NCBI GenBank assembly: GCA_028865845.1
Contig: JAGWJK010000401.1
Span: 1-5,203 of the forward strand
Source of the DNA: Rhizobiaceae bacterium
GTDB lineage: Bacteria > Pseudomonadota > Alphaproteobacteria > Rhizobiales > Rhizobiaceae
Length of the DNA: 5,203 bases
Reading direction: 5' to 3'
Below are positions 1 through 5,031 of this stretch, piece by piece (within the stretch, counting starts at the first letter, position 1; every line of letters starts with the position of its first letter). The position numbers and the translations under genes were made by a program. The notes under the pieces were generated by a model. That model was given only the letters and a program-made list of their open reading frames with translations, searched no databases and was not told the DNA's origin.

Positions 1-357
1 TATGTGATCGAGCTCGGCAAGGCGCTCCCAGATCTTGCAGAAGACAATAAGACGGCGGAGAACAAGGTGCAGGGCTGCGAGAGCCAGGTCTGGCTTGTCA
101 CCCACACCGATAATGATCCGGAAAATCCCGTGCTGACGTTCGAAGGCGATTCCGACGCGCATATCGTGCGCGGGCTCGTGGCAATCGTGCTCGCCACCTA
201 TTCGGGCAAGCACGCCTCGGAAATCGCCGGTCTCGATGCACTCGACGTCTTCGGCAAGATCGGCCTCGTGGAACACCTGTCTTCCCAGCGCGCCAACGGC
301 CTGCGCTCGATGGTCAAGCGTATTCGCGAGGAAGCAAGGGTCCGCGCCGCTGCGTGA
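1..357 (+). CDS. sufE: SufE family Fe-S cluster assembly sulfur acceptor (5' truncated)
   Basis: This is the C-terminal 118 residues of a SufE-family protein; the frame is open from base 1 (Tyr-Val-Ile-Glu-Leu-Gly-Lys) and stops at TGA 355-357. SufE takes sulfane sulfur from the cysteine desulfurase SufS onto a conserved cysteine and passes it to the SufBCD scaffold in the cytoplasm. That cysteine is visible in the motif VQGCESQVWL (Cys at visible residue 26), and the family's C-terminal block with SSQRANGLRSMVKRIRE is present. Full-length members have about 140 residues, so roughly 20 N-terminal residues lie outside the window. The GTG at base 4 is an internal valine codon, not the start. 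The gene converges on mucR and ends at a shared hairpin terminator. No suf partner is visible here, so it may be a stand-alone sufE. The family assignment is secure; the choice of symbol is by family only. Confidence 0.93.
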   Translation, partial: YVIELGKALPDLAEDNKTAENKVQGCESQVWLVTHTDNDPENPVLTFEGDSDAHIVRGLVAIVLATYSGKHASEIAGLDALDVFGKIGLVEHLSSQRANGLRSMVKRIREEARVRAAA

Positions 358-420
358 CGGATGCGCCTTGCGCTGAGAAAGCGGGCACTGCTGATCCGCC
401 CTCTCCTGAATAGCGACTGA

Positions 421-455
421 AAAACAAAAACCCGGCTCGAGAGCCGGGTTTTTTT
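421..455. terminator. Bidirectional Rho-independent terminator between sufE and mucR
   Basis: A perfect 8-bp inverted repeat, CCCGGCTC (431-438) and GAGCCGGG (441-448), is flanked by an A-rich tract on the left (421-430, aaaacaaaaa) and seven T residues on the right (449-455). Because the two inner bases are GA, in RNA it would probably fold as a 7-bp stem with a CGAG tetraloop. Read on +, it gives a GC-rich hairpin followed by U7, about 74 bases after the sufE stop. Read on -, it gives the same hairpin followed by TTTTTGTTTT, about 31 bases after the mucR stop. It therefore fits termination of both convergent genes. Confidence 0.9.
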
Positions 456-479
456 GTCCGAATGCAACGGTTCCGGCAA

Positions 480-911
480 TTACCGGCTGCCGCGCTTGCG
501 GCGTTGACCGAGGCCCATTTCCTTCGCGAGACGCGAGCGAGCTTCAGCATAGGCGGGAGCAACCATCGGATAATCTGCCGCGAGATCCCACTTTTCGCGG
601 TATTCTTCGGGCGAGAGGCTGTGATGGGTCATCAGGTGGCGCTTCAGAGACTTGAAGCTGCCGCCGCATTCCAGGCAAGTGATCTGATCGTCCTGCACCG
701 ATTTACGAACCGATACGGCCGGCTTCTGCTTTTCAACCACGGTCACGGCGGGAGCCGGAGACGAGGTATTGCTCAGGGCGGAATGTACGTCGGAAATCAG
801 ATTCGCAAGGTCACTAACCGGGACTACATGATTGCTGACATAAGCCGCCACGATGTCGGCGGTCAGCTCAACCAGCAAATCCTGGCCACTGCCAAGGGCC
901 GTATCTGTCAT
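480..911 (-). CDS. mucR: MucR/Ros family zinc-finger transcriptional regulator
   Basis: A complete 143-residue protein of the Ros/MucR family (called rosR in several Rhizobium species). The N-terminal part (about 10-50, with [19 protein letters not shown]) corresponds to the family's oligomerisation region. The C-terminal half holds a prokaryotic C2H2 zinc finger with [19 protein letters not shown]: Cys79, Cys82, His92 and His96/His97. These are the same positions as the zinc ligands of Agrobacterium Ros. A conserved block ([11 protein letters not shown], then [21 protein letters not shown]) and a basic tail (QRRKRGSR) follow. Family members bind AT-rich DNA, act like H-NS, and control exopolysaccharide synthesis, motility and host interaction; autoregulation is well known. 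The start is supported by AGGAGA five bases before ATG. It lies downstream of the mnh operon on the same strand, separated by a long spacer, so it probably has its own promoter. The length matches the usual family length. Confidence 0.96.
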   Translation of the reverse strand: MTDTALGSGQDLLVELTADIVAAYVSNHVVPVSDLANLISDVHSALSNTSSPAPAVTVVEKQKPAVSVRKSVQDDQITCLECGGSFKSLKRHLMTHHSLSPEEYREKWDLAADYPMVAPAYAEARSRLAKEMGLGQRRKRGSR

Positions 912-916
912 TTTGT

Positions 917-922
917 TCTCCT
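917..922 (-). promoter_or_regulatory. Ribosome binding site of mucR
   Basis: On the - strand the sequence reads AGGAGA, then ACAAA, then the ATG at 911-909. This near-consensus Shine-Dalgarno site at ideal spacing fixes the mucR start at 911. Confidence 0.8.
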
Positions 923-1085
923 ATTCATCGGCTTACTTACTGCGCAAGCGTCCTTTCGGGCGCCTCATTCGCGCAGCATCACTCAAGTGTTTGCTCATAA
1001 CCGCTGCAAACCGTCGCCGGCCTTCACGATCATTTGCTGGACAACCCGCGCAAACGAGATGCCCGCATTCGTAGCAGCCTTCAGC

Positions 1086-1117
1086 AAAAAACCGGGGGCA
1101 TTAACGCCAAATTGCCC
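1086..1117 (-). terminator. Possible weak hairpin plus T6 in the mucR leader
   Basis: On the - strand GGGCA (1117-1113) can pair with TGCCC (1100-1096) across a 12-base loop, followed after CCGG by six T residues (1091-1086). The stem is short and not directly next to the T-run, so as an intrinsic terminator it is weak. If mucR is transcribed from the AT-rich block further upstream, its RNA would cross this element about 175 bases before the start codon. It could be a leaky attenuator, the 3' end of a short leader RNA, or chance. Confidence 0.25.
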
Positions 1118-1188
1118 GCAACACGAAATCCACCCCTAGACTTCGCGCGACGAATCCCGCTTCGATACCGTCCGATGACAAATTAGCC

Positions 1189-1217
1189 TTGACGAATGCA
1201 CGTTCGCCAATTCTTAA
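1189..1217 (+). promoter_or_regulatory. Candidate sigma70-type promoter, + strand, antisense to mucR leader
   Basis: TTGACG (1189-1194, preceded by CC) and TCTTAA (1212-1217) are spaced by exactly 17 bases. The -35 matches the alphaproteobacterial housekeeping form CTTGAC well; the -10 is poor. No + strand gene follows, so if active it would make an RNA running toward the 3' end of mnhG and antisense to the mucR leader. Supported by motif and spacing only. Confidence 0.25.
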
Positions 1218-1281
1218 CCGGAAGAAAGCGTTGCCCGCCGTTGTTTGAAAGAAAGATCAAATTGTCGGGCACTTAAAGCCG

Positions 1282-1298
1282 GTTGAGACTAACTCAAC
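1282..1298. repeat. Perfect 6-bp inverted repeat upstream of mucR
   Basis: GTTGAG (1282-1287) and CTCAAC (1293-1298) are perfect complements separated by five bases (ACTAA). The size and spacing are typical of a dimeric regulator's operator, or of a small RNA hairpin in the leader. No T-run follows on either strand, so it is not an intrinsic terminator. I cannot assign it to a known regulator. Confidence 0.45.
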
Positions 1299-1383
1299 AT
1301 CAGAACTCTACTTGAATCTGGATTACCACTCTTTATCCAAATGTCCAGTTTATAATTCTATCATTTCTTCGCAAAATTCTCAT

Positions 1384-1396
1384 CTATTAAAAATAG
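1384..1396. repeat. AT-rich 5-bp inverted repeat
   Basis: CTATT (1384-1388) and AATAG (1392-1396) flank AAA. It lies inside the low-GC block between mnhG and mucR. Such short AT-rich palindromes arise often by chance; it is listed because it falls where MucR autoregulatory binding would be expected. Confidence 0.3.
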
Positions 1397-1408
1397 GTAA
1401 CTAACGGG

Positions 1409-1424
1409 GTGAATTTGTATTCAC
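1409..1424. repeat. Perfect 6-bp inverted repeat just downstream of mnhG
   Basis: GTGAAT (1409-1414) and ATTCAC (1419-1424) are perfect complements around TTGT. It lies 24 bases past the mnhG stop and could be an operator for mucR. It resembles a CRP-like half-site pair (GTGA and TCAC) but with eight rather than the usual six bases between them. As an RNA hairpin it is AT-rich and weak: on the + strand TTTCTT follows, on the - strand CCCCG follows, so it does not look like a good mnhG terminator. Confidence 0.45.
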
Positions 1425-1447
1425 TTTCTTAGCAATCAAGGCGTTTG

Positions 1448-1813
1448 TTAGCTTCCGGTTTTTAAAGAACGGCGGTTGGATAAACCTTTTGAGAGGTCGT
1501 CACGCACCGAAGGCGGGGCCAAACGATGACCTGCTTTGTGGGCGGCACGCGCGAGAAGATGGGCCGAGACCGGCGCGGTGAGCACAAAGAACACAAAACC
1601 GGCCAGTGCCCGGGCAAATATCGGCAGATTCTCCGAATGAACACCGACCGCAAGTAGTAACAGGCCCGAACCGACTGTCCCGGCCTTGGACGCGGCATGC
1701 ATCCGACTGTACAGATCCGGCAAACGAACAATCCCGATAGCCGCGATGAGAGAAAATAAGGCACCCGCCAGCAGAAGAAACGCGACGAAAACAGCAATCA
1801 CCAAATCCATCAT
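1448..1813 (-). CDS. mnhG: Mrp-type cation/proton antiporter subunit G
   Basis: This 121-residue membrane protein is the last gene of the operon and belongs to the PhaG/MnhG/MrpG family. It has three predicted membrane segments (about 3-29, 47-60 and 66-90). The family signature is clear: [17 protein letters not shown] at 27-43 followed by AGTVG, and [14 protein letters not shown] at 79-92. The last 30 residues are polar and basic, probably cytoplasmic. G is a small subunit needed for the assembled complex to exchange Na+ or K+ for H+. The start has two tandem ATG codons (1813 and 1810); the first overlaps the mnhF stop by four bases, the second by one. A GGGAGG site four to seven bases upstream serves either. 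Length is normal for the family. No convincing terminator follows directly, so some read-through toward mucR is possible. Confidence 0.93.
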   Translation of the reverse strand: MMDLVIAVFVAFLLLAGALFSLIAAIGIVRLPDLYSRMHAASKAGTVGSGLLLLAVGVHSENLPIFARALAGFVFFVLTAPVSAHLLARAAHKAGHRLAPPSVRDDLSKGLSNRRSLKTGS

Positions 1814-2199
1814 CGCCCTCCCTTTCGTTGACGGGCATCCTTGCCCACGCGTTTTCCCTTCGGTCGCTTGGCCTTTGCCCCTGCCTCGACGGCGGTCGAC
1901 GGCCGCTTTTCACTGCGTCCGTCCTCGCCATGGGTCAGGACGAAACGGGCGAAGGCGATAGTAGCGAGAAAGCCGACTAGGCCGAGGGAGATCGCGATAT
2001 CGATATAGAGCGTAAAACCGGTCTTGATAGCGATCACGGCAATGAAACCGATGGCAACCGCCACCAGCATATCGAGCCCCAACACCCGATCCGGCAGGGT
2101 CGGGCCAGCGACTACGCGATAGACCGTGACCAGGAAGGCAATCCCGAGGATCGCGAGGGCGACCATCGATGCCGCCGAAACGATGAAGGCCGCAATCAT
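1810..2199 (-). CDS. mnhF: Mrp-type cation/proton antiporter subunit F with basic C-terminal tail
   Basis: This 129-residue subunit of the MrpF/PhaF/MnhF family is a small three-helix protein that packs in the membrane core of the antiporter. Membrane segments lie at about 4-28, 40-60 and 65-88. Family motifs include [15 protein letters not shown] (31-45) and [26 protein letters not shown] sequence at 65-86. The start is set at ATG 2199 because it overlaps the mnhE stop by four bases (ATGA) and has GGAGG seven bases upstream. An in-frame upstream extension to 2271 only reads through mnhE in a wrong frame. Odd feature: residues 91-129 form a hydrophilic tail rich in Lys and Arg (with [20 protein letters not shown]), whereas most MrpF proteins end shortly after helix 3, at about 90-100 residues. 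By the positive-inside rule the tail should face the cytoplasm. Confidence 0.93.
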   Translation of the reverse strand: MIAAFIVSAASMVALAILGIAFLVTVYRVVAGPTLPDRVLGLDMLVAVAIGFIAVIAIKTGFTLYIDIAISLGLVGFLATIAFARFVLTHGEDGRSEKRPSTAVEAGAKAKRPKGKRVGKDARQRKGGR

Positions 2200-2669
2200 C
2201 GAAACGCCTCCAGAATCCGGCGCTCGAAACCATCGGCGATCGCGCGCCGCGTTGCGTCCGGATCGGAGCAATCGAGCGCATGCACGTAGAGCGTCTTGCG
2301 GTCATCGGAGACATCGACGGACAATGTACCGGGCGTCAGCGTGATCAGGTTGGCCAGCAGGGTGATCTCGAAATCACGATCGACGGTCAGGGGAAAGGCG
2401 AAGATGCCGGGTTTGACATCCATATGCGGGCTCATGACCGTCACGGCAACTGCCCAGGCGGATTTGGCAAGCTCGACCAGGAACACCAGTAGGAGCGTGA
2501 GGATGGACCGCGCACGGCCGAGATAGAGCGTACCGCCATACGATCCACGGACGATCATCAGCGCAAAGGCCGCAACGACGAAGCCGAAGACGAGATTCAA
2601 GAAGGACGTACTGCCGCTGATCGCAACCCAGGCGACGGCAAGCAGCAGGTTGAGCACCAGAAGGATCAT
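2196..2669 (-). CDS. mnhE: Mrp-type cation/proton antiporter subunit E
   Basis: This 157-residue protein of the MnhE/PhaE/MrpE family has two or three N-terminal membrane segments (about 2-18, 22-40 and 54-78) and a hydrophilic C-terminal domain. The hallmark motif is [16 protein letters not shown] (105-120), including the Thr112-Pro113 pair within TLTPGT that is conserved in MrpE proteins. It is followed by [12 protein letters not shown], also typical. MrpE is important for complex stability and antiport. The start at 2669 overlaps the mnhD stop by four bases (ATGA), with GGAGG six bases before it. The stop overlaps the mnhF start in the same way, implying translational coupling. Length is normal. 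Confidence 0.95.
   Translation of the reverse strand: MILLVLNLLLAVAWVAISGSTSFLNLVFGFVVAAFALMIVRGSYGGTLYLGRARSILTLLLVFLVELAKSAWAVAVTVMSPHMDVKPGIFAFPLTVDRDFEITLLANLITLTPGTLSVDVSDDRKTLYVHALDCSDPDATRRAIADGFERRILEAFR
2207..2211 (-). promoter_or_regulatory. Ribosome binding site fixing the mnhF start
   Basis: GGAGG on the - strand lies inside the last codons of mnhE, seven bases before ATG 2199. It supports the short mnhF start over the in-frame extension reaching 2271. Confidence 0.75.
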
Positions 2670-4231
2670 TGCGCCCCTCCCGTGCCTGGAAAAACCGAAT
2701 GCAGATAGGCCCGGGGATCATCCAGCCCGGCAGCAGCGAGTTGCGTCAGATGCAGCAGGCACTCGGGAAAAAGACCGAACCCCACGACCAACGCAGTCAG
2801 CGCTACGAGCGGGACGCCAGCCTGCCAGCCGATTGGTTTGGAGACGATATCACTTAAGGTCGGGCTTGGGCGCCAATAGGCCAGCAGGAACAAACGGCCG
2901 AAGGCGATCGTCGTCAGGAAACCCGTCAACAGGATGGCAACGGCGATCCACCAGGCGCCGGTATCAAGGGCTGCCTTGACCAATATGACTTTCGGCCAGA
3001 AACCGGAAAACGGCGGCAGGCCGCCGGCGGCGAAGAACAGGGCAAGAGACAGACCAGCAAACCAGCCGCTTTGCCGGTAGAGCCCGCCGAGCGCCGCCAG
3101 TGAGAAACCACCACCGAGCCGGGCGGCCTGGCCGGCCAGCAGATAGAGCGCCGTCATCAGTACCATGGAATGCAGAGCATAAAAGATCGCGCCGCTGAGG
3201 CCGTCGGCATTCCCAAGCGCAACGCCGGCAAGAATGGTGCCGATGCCCGAGATGACGACATAGCCGAGCATCCGTCGGATATCGATTTCACCAAGCGCGC
3301 CCATAACACCAACCAGCATGGTCGCCATGGCAACAATCGCCGTAACCGGACCGAGCCCCGCCCGCTCCACCGGCAGCAGCATCACCAGCACCCTGATCAG
3401 CGCGTAGACGCCGACCTTTGTCAGCAGGCCGGCAAAGATCGCCGAAACGGTTATGCGCGGCGTGTGATAGGAAGCCGGCAGCCAGAAATTGACCGGGAAG
3501 GCTGCGGCCTTCATGCCGAAGGCGAGCAGGAAGAGACCGGCAAGCGTCATCAACGGCTGCGAATTTCCCAGGGCTCGAGCTTTCATGGCAATATCAGCCA
3601 TGTTGAGCGTGCCGAAGACCGCATAGATATAGCCGACGGAGACGAGAAAGAGCGTGGTGGCGATGAGGTTCAGCACCGCATATTTCATCGCGCCGTCGAT
3701 CTGCTCCCGTTCCGAGCCGAGAACCAGCAAGCCGAAGGAAGAGATCAGCAACACTTCGAACCAGACGTAGAGATTGAAGAGGTCGCCGGTCAGGAACGCA
3801 CCGCTGACGCCCGCAAGCAGCAGCAGGAGAAAGGGGAAGAAGCCGTAACGGCGGCCGCTGACCGAGATTTCGCCGAGCGCATAGAGGCTTGCCGCCAAGG
3901 CGGCGACCGCCGCCGTCAGCGCCAGTATGGCACCGAGAAGATCGACGGTGAAAGCGATGCCAAACGGCGGCAGCCAGCGGCCCATGACCATCGTCACCGG
4001 CCCGTCACTGATCACCTTGGCAAGCAGGGCCGCGTCGATCAGCACAAGCAAAGCAAGGCCGGGGATGGCAATCCAGCTTTGCAGCCCGACATGATTGCGC
4101 AGCATCATCAGGATTGCGCCAAGCCCGATACACAGCGCGACGGGCATGATGACCAGCCAGTGCCCCGCCTCGACAGGTGTCGTCACCAGCGCTGCGGATA
4201 GATCGACGATCTTGTCGGTCGGAGCAGCCAT
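2666..4231 (-). CDS. mnhD: Mrp-type cation/proton antiporter subunit D (proton-channel subunit)
   Basis: This 521-residue polytopic protein is homologous to the NuoM/NuoN/NuoL antiporter-like subunits of complex I (proton-conducting membrane transporter family) and is the D subunit of the Mrp complex. About 14 membrane segments follow a short N-terminal stretch (first segment about 25-44). Residues matching the conserved proton path are visible: Glu159 in LYVWFEVLLIS, Lys241 in AFGMKAAAFPVNFWLPASY, Lys272 in LLTKVGVYA, and Lys414 in GGLPPFSGFWPK. The family's helix-5 glutamate and helix-7 lysine are essential in studied MrpD proteins, and both are intact. The start at ATG 4231 follows the mnhC stop by only three bases and lacks a good Shine-Dalgarno site (only GGGG nine bases upstream), unlike its neighbours, so it may rely on ribosomes finishing mnhC. 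The stop overlaps mnhE by four bases. Length is usual for MrpD, with roughly 20 extra N-terminal residues. Confidence 0.96.
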   Translation of the reverse strand: MAAPTDKIVDLSAALVTTPVEAGHWLVIMPVALCIGLGAILMMLRNHVGLQSWIAIPGLALLVLIDAALLAKVISDGPVTMVMGRWLPPFGIAFTVDLLGAILALTAAVAALAASLYALGEISVSGRRYGFFPFLLLLLAGVSGAFLTGDLFNLYVWFEVLLISSFGLLVLGSEREQIDGAMKYAVLNLIATTLFLVSVGYIYAVFGTLNMADIAMKARALGNSQPLMTLAGLFLLAFGMKAAAFPVNFWLPASYHTPRITVSAIFAGLLTKVGVYALIRVLVMLLPVERAGLGPVTAIVAMATMLVGVMGALGEIDIRRMLGYVVISGIGTILAGVALGNADGLSGAIFYALHSMVLMTALYLLAGQAARLGGGFSLAALGGLYRQSGWFAGLSLALFFAAGGLPPFSGFWPKVILVKAALDTGAWWIAVAILLTGFLTTIAFGRLFLLAYWRPSPTLSDIVSKPIGWQAGVPLVALTALVVGFGLFPECLLHLTQLAAAGLDDPRAYLHSVFPGTGGAQ

Positions 4232-4234
4232 ACG

Positions 4235-4612
4235 TCAGTACCCCAGCGGTGGCAACGGCCGCTCGCGTGGCTCGGCCACGCGCATGTCGTCGGTGTCGTC
4301 GGTCTTCAAATCCTGGTAGGCGCGATAGGTCAGCACCAGCAGGAAAGCGAGGAAAGAAAACGAGATCACGATGGCGGTCAGGATAAGTGCCTGCGGCAGC
4401 GGATTGGCAGCGTCGGCGGCAAGCGTATCGGCGCCATCGGGGATAATCGGCGGCACTTCGCGCGTCACTCGACCGGCGGTGAATAGCGAGAGATTGACGG
4501 CATTTCCGAGGATGGCGATGCCGAGCATGATGCGGATCGAAAACTTCGACAGCATCAGATAGATCGCAGCGGCGAAGAACAGGCCGACAAGCGCGGCAAA
4601 TACGCTCTCCAT
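4235..4612 (-). CDS. mnhC: Mrp-type cation/proton antiporter subunit C (NuoK-like)
   Basis: This 125-residue protein of the MnhC/MrpC family resembles complex I subunit NuoK. Three membrane segments lie at about 3-21, 27-46 and 74-96. Signatures are MLGIAILGNAVNLSLF (29-44) and PLPQALILTAIVISFSFLAF (71-90), both standard for the family, with a polar tail of about 30 residues (KTDDTDDMRVAEPRERP). The start is chosen at ATG 4612: it shares one base with the mnhB stop (TGATG), and GGGAGG lies seven bases upstream. The same frame stays open back to 5089, but that extension is only the wrong frame of mnhB and has no family homology. Its stop is three bases before mnhD. Confidence 0.95.
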   Translation of the reverse strand: MESVFAALVGLFFAAAIYLMLSKFSIRIMLGIAILGNAVNLSLFTAGRVTREVPPIIPDGADTLAADAANPLPQALILTAIVISFSFLAFLLVLTYRAYQDLKTDDTDDMRVAEPRERPLPPLGY

Positions 4613-5031
4613 CACTCGACCTCCCTCTCTTCGAGCGCCAGCGCGATCGAGGTAATGGCGCCGACGACAACCAGATAGACACCGGCATCGAACAGCATGA
4701 CGCTCGAAAGCGGAACCTCGGTGCCGAACAGATGCGGATAGACCCAAAGTCCGGTCATGAACGGCACACGGAAGGCAATCGACAGCAGGCCGGCCAGCGT
4801 CGAGGCCAGCAGACCGAAACCGGCGATCGCCAAAGGGTGAAAAACGATGGCACGGCGCACGGCCGACACCCCGCAGGCGATGCCATAGATCGCCAGCGCC
4901 GATGCCGCGATCAATCCGCCGATGAAGCCCCCGCCCGGTTCGTTGTGACCGCGCAGCAGCACGAAAACCGAAAACAAAAGCATCAGCGCGGTGAGAAACG
5001 GGGCGACCGTGCGGAAGATCAATGTGTTCAT
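4612..5031 (-). CDS. mnhB: Mrp-type cation/proton antiporter subunit B (separate from A)
   Basis: This 139-residue protein of the MnhB/MrpB family has four predicted membrane segments (about 8-26, 34-54, 64-86 and 112-133). Clear signatures are [14 protein letters not shown] (27-40) and [20 protein letters not shown] (114-133). In the complex MrpB lies beside the C-terminal end of MrpA and is thought to form part of the cation-handling region. The start at 5031 overlaps the mnhA stop by four bases (ATGA) and has GGAG five bases upstream. Its presence as a separate gene shows the seven-gene operon type, unlike the rhizobial pha1 type in which B is fused to the end of A. Length is normal for a stand-alone B subunit. 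Confidence 0.95.
   Translation of the reverse strand: MNTLIFRTVAPFLTALMLLFSVFVLLRGHNEPGGGFIGGLIAASALAIYGIACGVSAVRRAIVFHPLAIAGFGLLASTLAGLLSIAFRVPFMTGLWVYPHLFGTEVPLSSVMLFDAGVYLVVVGAITSIALALEEREVE
4620..4625 (-). promoter_or_regulatory. Ribosome binding site fixing the mnhC start
   Basis: GGGAGG on the - strand lies within the last codons of mnhB, seven bases before ATG 4612. It confirms that mnhC begins there rather than at any upstream in-frame codon. Confidence 0.75.

Larger units (their letters stand above)
912..1447 (-). promoter_or_regulatory. Long noncoding leader/promoter region of mucR
   Basis: These 536 bases separate the mnhG stop from the mucR start, both on the - strand. I see no ORF here with recognisable protein features or a good ribosome site. 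Composition is uneven: 1321-1440 has only 37 G or C in 120 bases (about 31%), while the part nearer mucR and the flanking genes are GC-rich. The AT-rich block carries short inverted repeats (1384-1396, 1409-1424), with another at 1282-1298. No textbook TTGACA/TATAAT pair on the - strand stands out. The best guess is TATAAA near 1351-1356 with a poor -35 (TTTTGC) 16 bases upstream, which I do not trust enough to list separately. From the literature I recall that rosR/mucR genes in rhizobia have long upstream regions with more than one promoter and autoregulatory sites; this layout would fit, but that is inference. Confidence 0.6.

Noticed and set aside
853..1074. A + strand open frame of 73 codons over the mucR start
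   Set aside because: No Shine-Dalgarno site, no family features, and it overlaps the mucR start and leader in antisense.
462..1139. A + strand open frame of 225 codons covering mucR and its leader
   Set aside because: It lies antisense to mucR, has no ribosome site or recognisable domain, runs through the bidirectional terminator's neighbourhood, and mucR is certain on the other strand.
1065..1199. Distant inverted copies of GCATTCGT (1065-1072 and 1192-1199)
   Set aside because: Eight bases separated by about 120 bases can arise by chance, and no further pairing extends the match, so it is not treated as a real stem.
1409..1424. Hairpin as the transcription terminator of mnhG
   Set aside because: The stem is AT-rich and on the - strand is followed by CCCCG rather than a T-run, so it is kept only as an inverted repeat.
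2200..2271. Upstream in-frame extension of mnhF
   Set aside because: It reads mnhE in a wrong frame, while the ATGA overlap and GGAGG support the start at 2199.
3170..4201. A + strand open frame of 343 codons opposite mnhD
   Set aside because: The product is an unnatural run of Arg, Gln, Asp and His, the usual result of reading a hydrophobic GC-rich membrane gene backwards. mnhD is full length with all key residues.
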